Under the pieces are notes generated by a model. The model saw only the letters and a list, made by a program, of their open reading frames with translations, did not search any database and was not told the origin of the DNA. Of a stretch of 22,829 nt of DNA, positions 8,612 through 18,299 are shown in pieces. The stretch covers positions 1 to 22,829 of the forward strand of contig JALNQF010000558.1 of NCBI GenBank assembly GCA_028456385.1. The letters are read 5' to 3'. The first letter of the stretch is position 1. Each line of letters opens with the position of its first letter. This DNA comes from Ophiosphaerella korrae. Its lineage: Eukaryota > Ascomycota > Dothideomycetes > Pleosporales > Phaeosphaeriaceae. A program made the position numbers and the translations under genes.

Positions 8612-9066
8612 TAAGAGTTATATAAAAGTACTTATAATATAGATAGAGAGCTAACTAAAAGAGATATATTAAAGCTATATATACTAGGTAACTACTTAGT
8701 AAGTAGAGTAGTTACCTAGTAGCTAGTAAATCTTTTTAAGTAGCTAGCTAGAAAGAGTATATTAGTAAGTTTACTTAGTACTCTTTTATACGTCTCTTTC
8801 TTCTTAAAAAGTAAATCTCTAGAGTAAAATAGAAGCTTTATTAGATTTAAGAGAAGTTATAGTAGTTTAATAAAAAGGCTTTTTTATAATAGCTATATAA
8901 GAGCTTTACTAGAGAGGGATACTAGAGCTTTTAAAAAAGCTCTTTTTTAGTTAGTTACTTATAACTCGAAAGCACTAGGTATAAACTAAGTAGATTAATT
9001 ATTTTATCTATTTCTAGCCCTACGCTCTATCTATATATCTATAATATAGTAGTCTTAGCTAAGTCT
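8612..9066. other. unassigned spacer between copy 0 and copy B, rich in inverted repeats
   Basis: No similarity to the LTRs or coding parts of the other elements is seen, and there is no reading frame. It contains a perfect 13-bp stem (actaggtaactac at 8683-8695 with its complement at 8708-8720, 12-nt loop), a looser stem around 8752-8785 (agagtatattagtaag with cttagtactctt), and a 9-bp stem at 8924-8932/8935-8943 followed by six T. It may be a RIP-altered short element or ancestral spacer DNA. The five bases before copy B (9062-9066, AGTCT) would be its target duplication, but the partner cannot be found because the far end is disrupted. Confidence 0.5.
8683..8720. repeat. perfect 13-bp inverted repeat
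   Basis: Arms actaggtaactac (8683-8695) and gtagttacctagt (8708-8720) are exact complements around a 12-nt loop. It is the strongest hairpin in the unassigned spacer. Its function is unknown. Confidence 0.85.
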
Positions 9067-9465
9067 TATTATAGGTATAATAAGAGAAATCGAGATAGAA
9101 CTAATTAGCTCTAACTTAAGTAATTACAAAATATAAGATAAGTAGAGTAATAACTTTAATTAAAAAGTAAACTATAATCTAAATACGTAAGACGTAAAGT
9201 AATCTATAAATATATATAATAGATTAAGCAATCTATATAGTTATATAGATAGATTACTAAGAGTATATAGTTAATAGTAATACGTATTATTAGGATAGTA
9301 TTAGTAATTTAATTATTAACTACAAGCGATAATATATTAATATTACAAGAATTATTCTATTGTTTATAGCTTATTATAGATTATAATACAAGCTTTTATT
9401 ATTACTTCTTAATCTACTAATACTTATAAAGGTTACTATAGTTAATAATAGGTAACTCTATTATA
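9067..9465 (+). repeat. 5' LTR of copy B
   Basis: It begins tattataggtataataag and ends ctctattata, and is followed by the same leader as in copy A (ctttactaatttagttatta). It shares with the copy A LTR the block agatagaactaattag near its start and the block tagtattagtaatttaat in the middle. In place of the perfect double hairpin there is a shorter set of aatctata/tagatt repeats (about 9210-9260). Confidence 0.85.
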
Positions 9466-10470
9466 CTTTACTAATTTAGTTATTAAGAAAAGTAAAGTAT
9501 AAGTAGCGTATAGTCTAAGCTAATACGATAGTAGAAAGTTTAACTAAAAAAAGAGTCTAGGTACTCCTAAGTAGTTATAAGTTAGATAATACTATATAGA
9601 AAGTAATTAAAGACTACCTAAATAATCTAATTTTAGAGAAAGAAGATATAAAGCTAGTAATTAACGTATTAGAGATATAGAACAAGAAACTCTAAGATTA
9701 TATAAAATAAAATAAAGTATAAATTAAAGCTATTATAAAAGGTTAGAACTAGATAGAATAAATTACCTAGAGACTAAAAATAAGTATAATAAAGAAACTA
9801 CTTAAAATACCTATACTTAAGAAGTTTAATAAAATAAAGGAGAAACTAAAGCCCTTTATAGTAGTAGTATAACTCTAGATTAATATATAAGTACTATACT
9901 TTAATAGAGAAAATAAGAAAGTAATATATATTAGAATATACTTTAAAGAGAAAATAATAAGATAGTTTAAGTTTTACTAGATAGACTATATAATATATAC
10001 TCTAGGAATATAGAAAGATAAAATAAGAGTTATTTTTAGAAGTTATAAATACTTTACTAAATAAATAAAAGTAGTATTTAAAGATATAGATATTACTTTA
10101 TAAGCTAAAGAAAAGCTTAAAAGGCTTATATAAAATAAAAGTATTTCTAAGTATATATTATAGTTTAAATAACTATTATAAAATATAGTATAAAATAAAG
10201 TATTATTAATATTCTAATTTAAATAAAGATTAAATATAAAAATCTAATACAAGATAATATATATAGAAAAACTAAGAATACTAAAAGCTTTAAAGTAATA
10301 AGTAATATAAATTAATAATAATATTTAAGAATAGAAGAAAAATAAAGACTTTACGTACTTTAATTATAGTAAGAAAGGCTATTATATAAAAGACTATAAG
10401 TCTAAAAAAAAGATATAGTATATTATAAATATAGAAAACTAAGATACTTTATAAAAGACTATAGAAGTAA
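9466..10470 (+). pseudogene. gag of copy B, part before the solo LTR
   Basis: This part is homologous to 1641-2735 of copy A. A RIP-altered start in the context ATA-GTA-GAA-AGT lies near 9528. The Gag core is visible from about 9806 (IPILKKFNKIKEK). The first zinc knuckle (10356-10400) reads YFNYSKKGYYIKDY, all Cys and His replaced by Tyr. Two deletions relative to A are seen: about 85 bp just before the knuckle, apparently between short direct repeats (aagaagaataa in A near 2506 and 2592), and 4 bp between the knuckles that shift the frame. The solo LTR interrupts the second knuckle's downstream side at 10470. Confidence 0.8.
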
Positions 10471-10964
10471 TATAATAGGCTTACTAGGGTTAACTTCTTC
10501 TTAGCCTAAAGAGTATTAGTAGATTAGGAAGTAATAATAAGAGTTTATATTATAATTTATAATAGACTATAATAATAGAAGATATTTTGTAACTATCTTA
10601 GTATTATTACTTATAGTTAATAATTAAATTACTAATACTATCCTAATAATAGATATTACTACTAACTATATACTTAGGTCCTTTAGCTAGCTTTATACTT
10701 TATATTTACTAAGATTATAAATTATAAATTTATTATATACTTAGCTTTATACTTTACGTTTACTAAGATTATAAATCGCGAATTTATTACGTACTTAGCT
10801 TTATACTTTATATTTACTAAGATTGTAAATTATAAATTTATTACGTATCTCTATTATAGTTAGTCTCTTAGTTAAGTTTATTACTTTATAGGTTATACAT
10901 GCTTTTATTATCTATAGTAGGGCTAACTAGCTTAAATTAATTTTCTTTTATTATATCTATAATA
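10471..10964 (-). mobile_element. solo LTR of type C (copy-0 family) inserted in gag of copy B
   Basis: Read on the minus strand, this 494-bp block matches the split 3' LTR of copy 0 (1134-1211 plus 8249-8611). On the plus strand it starts tataataggc and ends tctataata. It is flanked by the exact 5-bp duplication AGTAA (10466-10470 and 10965-10969). It contains no internal domain, so it is what remains after recombination between the two LTRs of a full element. It carries three copies of the 54-bp unit (10688-10843). Confidence 0.93.
10688..10843 (-). repeat. 54-bp tandem repeat, about 2.9 units
   Basis: Three successive blocks of tagctttatactttatattt on the plus strand are the complement of the units at 8292-8394. 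The middle unit carries atcgcgaattt where the others have TA-rich sequence, so the units are not identical. Confidence 0.88.
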
Positions 10965-12100
10965 AGTAAAAACTTAAAAAAAGACTATAAAGATAACTAA
11001 AAATAGAAAGAAGACTAAGTATAAGCTAAACCTTAAAAGAAAGAGTAAGTAAAAAAATATAATATGTAATACTTTACTAGACTTTTTATTAAGATCTACT
11101 ATATATATCTTTTTAGTAAGTAGAGAGTAAAATAGCTCTTATAAAAAAATAGAGTAGTAGTAATAAAAGAAAGAGAATAAAAGTTAGCTAAAAGAAATAG
11201 TTATATAATAGACTAATAGAAAACTTAGAAAGAAAAGCTTTAGATTCTATTAATCTAGCTAAAAGACTAGTATTAAATAAAGAAACTAATATAGTTACTT
11301 CTAAAGAACTATAAAAAGATAAAAAGTAAGTTAGTATAAAAAGTATAAAGTATACCTAGCTAAATATATATAGCTATAATACCTATATAATAATAGATAT
11401 AGAAAAATAAAATAAATACTAGTAGTTTATTTAGAAATACTTACTAGTTATAAGTATAAAGAAAGTATATAAAAACTAAAAAGAATATAATTTTAAAGTA
11501 ATAAAGTTTATAATATTCTAATAATAGATAGAGTAATATATAGTTAAAGTATAAAGAATACTTATATAAAAAGAATAGTAGTTCTTTATAAAAAAAATAT
11601 AATAGATTAATAAAGCCTATATACTACGTATACTAATAGTATACTATATCCTAGTAATAGTAGGACCTAAAAAAAATAAATACTAAAAAAGAGATAATAA
11701 GAGAATAGATCTAGAATATCTAGTATATATTAAGATATTATAGATATTATACCTAAATATAGATTACTATATATATAGAGAACTTAAAGTATATAATTAT
11801 ATATAGCTAATAAAAAAGAAAGGATATAATTATATAAATATAATTATAAAGAAAGATATCTAAAGTTAGAAAATAATTAGAATACCTAATAAAGAATATA
11901 TAGTAATTAGGCTAAGACTAAAATTATTAAAAGAATATATTTAAAGAAAACTATAGTATAAATATATATATAATAAATATCTAAAATATAAAAATTATAA
12001 ATATAAGATAAAATAATAGCTTTAAAAGAATAGATAATTTAAAGAAAAACCTAAGTAAGAAAAGCTATAAAGTATAAGAGGCCTATATATTATAAAAATA
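10965..12100 (+). pseudogene. copy B: long segment between Gag knuckles and protease
   Basis: This continues gag after the solo LTR and is collinear with 2735-3890 of copy A. The four cysteine positions seen or inferred in A are Tyr here (around 11961-11990), as expected from TGT/TGC to TAT/TAC. No known domain is recognised. Its presence in both copies shows that the long segment belongs to the element rather than being a private insertion in A. Confidence 0.65.
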
Positions 12101-12786
12101 AGTATATACTAAGAAAAGAAAATATAAGTAATAATTAATAGTAAAGCTATAAAGAACTTTATATTAAAGAAGTTTATAGAAATATAAAGAATAAAGTATA
12201 TAATAAAGAAATACTTTTAATAACTTAGTATAATTAAAGGAAAGCTATTCTAAGAACCTATTAGGTTTAAGATAGTACCTTTAATACTAAAACTAGAAAG
12301 ACTAAAATTTAAGAATATAGTTATAGATATAATAATAATTAATAATAAATAAGATATAATATTAAGAATACTATAGTTATAACTAACTAACCTAAGGATA
12401 AATTAAAAAATAGAGAGAATTAGCTACTTTAAAAAAGAAATATTAAAAGCTAATATAAGTATATATATAGGAAAATTCCTAGAAGAGTATAAGAAATAAG
12501 AGAAATAACTTATTAAACCTAAAGACTATTTTGTAAAATATTAGCTATAAGACTTAGTAATAAACTTAGAAGAAAGAATATAAGATAAAGCCTAGTCTAC
12601 TAAAAAACTAAAGAAAAATAAAAAATTAAATAAGTGTTTATTAAAAATATAATAAAGAAAGAATAAATATAATAATCTTAATCTTTAGTAGTATATAGAC
12701 TTATCTTTATAGATAAAAAAAGAATAGAAAAAAAAGACTTTATATAAACTTTAGAAAAATAAACGTAATTATAGATAAGAACTAAT
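12101..12786 (+). pseudogene. copy B: protease and start of RT
   Basis: The protease motif reads IINSKAIKNFI (about 12131-12163), with the catalytic Asp as Asn and the Gly as Lys, more altered than in copy A. A ~170-codon linker leads to the RT start at about 12740. The RT is then cut at 12786 by the solo Copia LTR. The last five bases (12782-12786, CTAAT) are the target duplication. Confidence 0.75.
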
Positions 12787-12951
12787 TATTACAAGATACG
12801 AGCTTAGGAATAAGTAGGAGATAATTATTAATTAAAAAGCTATCTAAGCTAGGCTACTTATATATAGTAGAGTAGCTCGAATAGCTTATATAGCTTACTT
12901 ACTACTATAAGCTTACTTAAATTGTATAGAGTAAAGCTCTAACTTGTAATA
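12787..12951 (-). mobile_element. solo Ty1/Copia LTR inserted in RT of copy B
   Basis: This 165-bp insertion is the reverse complement of the Copia 5' LTR at 16553-16717, with about four differences that are all transitions. It begins tattacaag and ends cttgtaata, a perfect 9-bp terminal inverted repeat. The exact 5-bp duplication CTAAT flanks it (12782-12786 and 12952-12956). It interrupts the RT between the KNQY-like motif and the following block, so it inserted after copy B. A solo LTR implies that a full Copia element once sat here and recombined out. Confidence 0.95.
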
Positions 12952-14040
12952 CTAATACTCCTTACTATATATAGATAAGATATAAAATAAACTATAAAAA
13001 GTAAAAATCTTTATAAAACTAGATATCTAAAACACCTACTATTAAATTAGAATTAAGAAAAGTAATAAATAGAAAATAGTCTTCTAAATATAATATAAAC
13101 TATTTAAATATATAGTTATACTCTTATAATTAATAAATATACTAGTAGTATTCTAAAAAAGAATTAATATAGTCTTAAGAGAGTACTTAGAAGTATTTAT
13201 ATTTATATACTTAGATAATATCTTTATATTCTTAGAAATAGAAGAAGAATATAAATAATATATATATAAAGTACTAGAAAAGCTAGTAGAAAATAAATTA
13301 TTCTTTAAGATAAAGAAATATAAGTTCTATATAAAGAAAATAGACCTCCTTAGATTTATTATAGAACTAGGAAAAATATAGATTAACTTAAACAAGATTA
13401 AAATAATCTAAGAATAGCTAATACTAAAGAACTTATAAGAAGTATAATAATTTTATAGACTAGTAAACTTTTATAGAAAGTTAATAGTAAAATAGTTTAA
13501 AATAATAAAACTATTAATAAAACTTATAAAAAAAGATATACTATTTAAATAGATATAGGAATATAAAGAAGTATTTAACTAGATTAAATAGAAGTTTATA
13601 GAGAACGTAGTTATTAGAATAAATAACCTAGATTTACTAGTAATAGTAAAAATAGACGTATTAAATTTAGTTTACAAGATAGTACTAATATAAGAAGACT
13701 AGGTTATAAAATAAGAATATTTAGTTAAATACTTCTCTAAAAAAATAAAGCTAGTAGAACTTAACTACTTAATTTATAATAAAGAAATACTAGTAATCTA
13801 TAAAGTATTTAAGTAATAGAGAGTATACTTATAAAAAGCTAAGTACTAAATAAAGGTTTATATAGACTATAGAAATCTTATAAGATTTATAATAAATAAA
13901 GACCTATTATAATACTATATAAGATAGTAAAAATATTTATTAATATTTAATCTTAAGATTATATATACTAAGGGTAAAGATAACTAATTTATAGATACTT
14001 TAAGTAAAAGACTAGATTTATAAAAAAAAGTAAATACTAC
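12952..14040 (+). pseudogene. copy B: rest of RT and RNase H
   Basis: RT resumes after the solo LTR. KLDI-NTYY-IRI lies at about 13018-13054. The catalytic box reads YLDNIF at 13208-13225, with the same Asp to Asn change as in copy A. RNase H shows KIDV (about 13651) and NYLIYNKEILVIYK (about 13760-13805). Many TAA/TAG codons are present. Confidence 0.85.
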
Positions 14041-14179
14041 TAGTATAGTTCTAATTAAGAATAAAGATAGATATTTAATTCTAAATATACTAAAAATAGC
14101 TATAATACTTAAAAGAATAGCTAGTAAGCTAGATAAATAGATTTAGAAAAAAATAAAAAAACTTAAAATCTAAGAAGGA

Positions 14180-15020
14180 TTTATAAAAGTATATAATAGA
14201 ACGTATATCTTAAATAAGATATAAAAAGAATTTATATAATAATTCTATAAACTACTAGTATATAGATACTAAAGTATTAATAAAATATTAGATAGACTAC
14301 TATAAAACTACTATATTATAAAAGTAAAATAATTAGTAATAAAAGTACTCTAAAACTATATAAAATACTATAAAAATAAGTATAATAGGTATATACTAAA
14401 TAAAATACTATAACTAGTTAAAGTACTAAAATAACTTTAAGAAGTTATTATAATAGACTTTATTATAAAGTTACTTAAATTAAAAGACTTAATATTAAGA
14501 ATTAAATATAATAGAATTATAATAATAGTAGATAAGCTTATAAAATACTTATACTTTAGACTATATAAAGAAAAAAGTAAGATAGAAGTTACTATATACT
14601 AGGTTCTAGAAACTATAATTAGTTTATATAGACTTCTAGATAAAATTATTATAGATAGAAATATAAGATTTATATTAAAATTATAGAGAATAATACTAGT
14701 ATATTTAAGAATTAAATATATAATATTAATAGTATACTAACTATAAATAGATAAATAATTAGAATATATAAATTAAATAGTAGAATAATATTTAAGATAC
14801 TACTTTAACTATAACTAAAATAATTAGGTATAGCTACTACTTATAGTATAGTTAGTATATAATAGTATAAAGAATATAGTAATAAATATATTACTCTTTT
14901 TTATAAACTATATATTTAATTCTAATATATACTAGGTACTATAAAATATAAAGTTTTAAACTTTTTAAAAGAAAAATTTATAAATAGAATAAAAGAAATA
15001 TATAATTAACTTAAATAAGA
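14180..15020 (+). pseudogene. copy B: integrase domain
   Basis: The catalytic residues keep their positions: Asp 14456-14458 (IIIDFIIKL), Asp 14654-14656 (IIIDRNI) and Glu 14762-14764, again with 35 residues between the last two. The zinc-finger His/Cys are lost to Tyr. Stops are frequent. Confidence 0.85.
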
Positions 15021-15109
15021 TACTAAGTTTTTATATAATTATATAGTAATATACTATAATAAAAAATTTAAAAAAAGGCTTTAATTTAAAAAAAATAAAA
15101 AGTATAGTT

Positions 15110-15483
15110 AGTTTAAAAAAGTATTAAAAGTAAATAACTTAGTTTAAAACTAAACTATTTATAAATAAAACTATATAAAATTTAAAATAAGTTTTACTAG
15201 TTATATTTAGATTAAAACTATAAAGTAAGATAAAGATATACCTAATATTTTATATAGTACTACTTAAAATAGTACTATAAGAAGTAAAACTACTTATATA
15301 AAAAGTAAATATATATAGAGAATATAAAAAATAAAAAGTAAATTTTTTTTTATATACTAGTTCTATAATAAAAGAAACTACTTCTTAGTAAAATAAATAA
15401 GTATAAATAAAAAAGAGTAGCTATAAAAAGATATATATAAACTAGAAAATAATTTTAATTACTTTAAGAAACTAGAAAAGTTC
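15110..15483 (+). pseudogene. copy B: GPY/F module and chromodomain
   Basis: This aligns with 6780-7131 of copy A. The chromodomain core (about 15359-15483) is recognisable by its codon-for-codon match to copy A (NYFLVK-like, then LENNFNYFKKLEKF). An insertion of T in a poly-T run near 15344-15351 and other changes break the frame. Confidence 0.75.
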
Positions 15484-15790
15484 TAAAATTAAAATCTTCT
15501 AAACTACTTAGTAGTAAACTAAGAAAATTTATATTACTAGTAATATATAGAGAAGTACTAAGAATATATATTAAAGAAAGAGCTAAAGTAGCTTTAATAG
15601 CTTTTTCTAAGTTAAAATTAGTTTTAAGAGTATTTAACTATATATTTAACTTTTTATTATTAAAAACTTTTTTTTTCTAAAGATAATCTAAATATATATA
15701 ATTCTCTACATTTATACTTAAAATCTAATAATACTTAGCTTAAGCTTTTATAATTTCTAATAGTAATTTCTCTTTAGTATAGTTAATAGC
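15468..15790 (-). pseudogene. antisense reading frame downstream of pol, copy B
   Basis: This is the third copy of the minus-strand frame. Readable segments are AINYTKEKLLLEIIKA, NVENYIYLDYL, KKKVFNNKKLNI and FLSLLLSSLEDFNFRTFLVS. From the NN motif to FLSLLL it aligns with copies 0 and A over 46 codons without a gap. Stops are only TAA/TAG at possible Gln/Trp positions. Despite heavy RIP over the whole copy, the frame is still readable. Confidence 0.6.
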
Positions 15791-16110
15791 TTTCTTTATT
15801 ATTACTTAGCTTAAATATAAAAGTAACTATAATATACTTATATTTAGCTATTAAGACTATAGAGATATTATTTAAACTATAAATATTTATATAAATATAT
15901 AGCTTATAAGCCTAACTATTATTTATAAAAATATAATAAATAGTTTTAGTTTTAAGAAACTAGTAATAAAAGTAGAAAAATATTTTAATACTTTTATATA
16001 ATATATAATCTACTAACTATAGATAATAAAAAGTAAATTTAGTAAGTATAAAAAAAATAAAAAACTTTATATTAGTAAAGAAATAAAAACTTACTTAAAA
16101 GATAAAATAG
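15791..16110 (+). other. copy B region between antisense frame and 3' LTR
   Basis: This is the counterpart of 7505-7814. The polypurine tract has been blurred (aaaagataaaatag, 16097-16110). Nothing else can be recognised. Confidence 0.5.
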
Positions 16111-16552
16111 TATTATATATATAATAAGAAAAATTAAGATAGAGCTAATTAGTTTTAACTTAAGTATTAATAAAGTATAAAATAAGTAAAGTAATAACTT
16201 AGATTAAAAAACTACTTATAAGTAAGATATATAATATAAGTAATCTTTAGTTATAAGTAATAAATTAAAAGTAATCTATAGATTTATATACTAGTATAAT
16301 ATATTAAAGATTTATAAAACTATACTATAAATTATACCTAGAAAAAAATTATATAGTTAAGTAAAGATATATATTATTAAAAAGTATTATTAATTTAATT
16401 ATTAACTATAAGTAATAATATATTAATATTATAAGATATCTTTCTATTATTTATAGCTTATTACTAGATTACTATATATACTTTAGTTATTAACTTTTAA
16501 TTTACTATACTTCTCTCTAGAAGTTACTTATAGTTAATAATAAGTAACTTTA
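16111..16552 (+). repeat. 3' LTR of copy B, truncated at its end by the Copia element
   Basis: It starts tattatatatataataag after the polypurine tract and runs to 16552 (taagtaactttata), where the Copia LTR begins. It shares its beginning and its last ~200 bp with the 5' LTR (9067-9465). About 100-150 bp in the middle do not align, and the LTR is more than 40 bp longer. RIP makes only transitions and cannot explain this. Confidence 0.8.
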
Positions 16553-16717
16553 TATTGCAAGTTAGAGCTTTACTCTATACGATTTAAGTAAGCCTATAGT
16601 AGTAAGTAAGCTATATAAGCTATTCGAGCTACTCTACTATATATAAGTAGCCTAGCTTAGATAGCTCTTTAATTAATAATTATCTCCTACTTATTCCTAA
16701 GCTCGTATCTTGTAATA
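16553..16717 (+). repeat. 5' LTR of the Copia element
   Basis: The 165-bp LTR runs from tattgcaag to cttgtaata, nearly perfect inverted ends (original TGTTGCAAG...CTTGTAACA type). It is the same length as, and about 97-98% identical to, the solo LTR at 12787-12951. Immediately downstream, gttataagcctag is where the primer-binding site should be; I cannot name the tRNA. Confidence 0.93.
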
Positions 16718-16795
16718 GTTATAAGCCTAGTACTAAAAATTACTCGATAGTTCTATCCTATATACTATAGTAAGAGATCGCGAGCTTAGTATACT

Positions 16796-16820
16796 CTTAT
16801 CTTATCTTATCTTATCTTAT
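16796..16820 (+). repeat. (CTTAT)5 microsatellite
   Basis: Five perfect copies of the pentanucleotide lie in the Copia leader, upstream of gag. Confidence 0.95.
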
Positions 16821-16899
16821 CTATTACTTAAACGCTTACGATATCTTATAGCGAGATTACTCTACTTAATAAAGGTACTACTCTACTTAACAAGTACTT

Positions 16900-17800
16900 A
16901 TAATAGCTAGTATAGTTTATACAACTTTATTACAACGCTCTTAAGCTAGGTATCTAGTAGCTAGTTAATTTAGAAGCTAATAACGTCCCTAATATCTACA
17001 CTAACAAACTAGTTTAACCTAAACTAAAGAGCCTAGTAATAGTAGAAGAGGTAGCTACCTATAAGCTTACAATAGAGAAATACTAGGCTATAAAAGATAT
17101 CTAGGTATTGCAAATAGTACGCTTTAGAGCTCTAAGCGCCTAGGTAAACGCTATAGTTAATCTAAGTTATCTAGTAATAGCTAAGATAACTCTACTTATA
17201 AATAACAAAGCTACATTATAAAAGCTTGTCTAAACGCTAAAAAGCTTACTAGCCTTATCTAATACTAGCGCTAGTAATTTTATTTAAGCTTAATACTAAG
17301 CCTATCTATAGAAGGCTCGCTAAAGACAATAATTACTAGAGCTCTAGTATAATAAGTAGCTACGCCTATATTAGCGTGTAATCACGTATAATATTATAGA
17401 GGTAATAGGCGAGCTCGTAGTATAAGATTTCCTAGAGGCGTTAACGCTAAAGCTAGCTCTAGACTAGGCTTAGATAATAAGCTAATTAGTAATCTAGAGC
17501 TTAGTCCTTAGCTTAAAGGTACTTACACTAAGGTAAATTAGTAGTATCTACTTAGCTTTATTATAGGAGTACAAGCTCTAAACTACTAATTAAGGAGCTA
17601 GCGTATTTATAACGTTTAGAGGATCTAAGCTAAGCTTAAGCTTAAGTACTAACTTAAAACACAACTACCTATATAGCTAAGCTTACTACTAGAAGCTATA
17701 AGATTATAGATAGGTATAAGTAGCGCTTACTAGTAATCTATTTAAAATAGACAATAATAGAAAGGCGAAAATATAGGCTCGTTTAGATAAGCCGCGCTTT
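16900..17800 (+). pseudogene. Copia Gag region
   Basis: The N-terminal part of the polyprotein is readable as helical, moderately conserved sequence (for example TLKSLLALSNTSASNFI from about 17231, and VIGELVV-DFLEALTLKLAL from about 17405). The usual CCHC knuckle near its end is not recognisable, which may be due to Cys to Tyr changes. Assignment rests mainly on its position before the protease in the same frame. Confidence 0.6.
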
Positions 17801-17930
17801 ATAGTAGTTAAAACCTTAGTAACTTAAAAGTAGGCTAGTCCCTTGTAGGAACTAGTTAAAGCTAGCTTAGAGTTAGTTAAATTAAAGGCTCTAGTCTACT
17901 TAGGCTAGCTAAACGTAGTACTTATTAACC

Positions 17931-17978
17931 TAGGTATACTTATTAACTTAGGTAAACTTATTAAGCTAGCACCTAAAG
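17931..17978 (+). repeat. 18-bp in-frame tandem repeat, about 2.5 units, before the Copia protease
   Basis: cttattaacctaggtata is followed by cttattaacttaggtaaa and then cttattaagctagca, coding LINLGI, LINLGK, LIKLA. It is a small in-frame duplication in the linker between Gag and protease. Confidence 0.75.
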
Positions 17979-17989
17979 CCTACTTAACG

Positions 17990-18290
17990 CTAGATTTTAA
18001 CGCTTACCTACTCTCTAAGAGTACTATACTTAATAATAGAGCTACTCTCTACCTAGTTAACTTAATAAGTCTTATAGAACTAGGCTCCTTTATAAGAGTA
18101 AAAGGCGTAAGCTACGTAGAAGTAAGTATATAAGCGTTTCTAATACTTAGTAAAAGTACTTAAGTCCTTAAGAATACTCTAAATAGAGCTTATAGTAAGC
18201 GTATAGAGAATCTTGTACTTTATAAAGTAGTAGTAGTTAAAGGATTTTATATTAATATAGTATCTAAAGCTTAATTATAGTAAGCTAGAG
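17990..18290 (+). pseudogene. Copia aspartic protease domain
   Basis: The active site (expected DSGAT) reads NNRAT at 18032-18046, with Asp to Asn and Gly to Arg. It is followed by LYLVNLISLIELGSFIRVKG and by VVVVKGFYINIVS (about 18225-18263), which matches the conserved VPGF-NLVS-like motif of fungal Copia elements. The domain would have processed the polyprotein; the catalytic Asp is gone. Confidence 0.82.
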
Positions 18291-18299
18291 CCTAGTATT

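Larger units (their letters stand above)
9067..16552 (+). mobile_element. Ty3/Gypsy chromovirus copy B, heavily RIP-mutated, with two solo-LTR insertions
   Basis: This is a third Gypsy copy with the same gene order as copy A. It is more decayed: CA and TG are almost gone, small indels break the frame, and about 85 bp are missing before the zinc knuckles. It is interrupted by a reverse solo LTR of type C (10471-10964) and a reverse solo Copia LTR (12787-12951). A Copia element cut its 3' LTR at the last bases. Its 5' LTR (399 bp) and 3' LTR (at least 442 bp) differ in their middle part by more than RIP transitions, so the two ends may come from different family members. Confidence 0.85.

Noticed and set aside
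8924..8949. Hairpin followed by T-run as a bacterial-type terminator
   Set aside because: The retrotransposons and the RIP pattern show a filamentous fungus; T-runs are common in such AT-rich DNA.
16796..16820. (CTTAT)5 as a telomere-like repeat
   Set aside because: It is short, internal, and unlike the TTAGGG type expected in ascomycetes.
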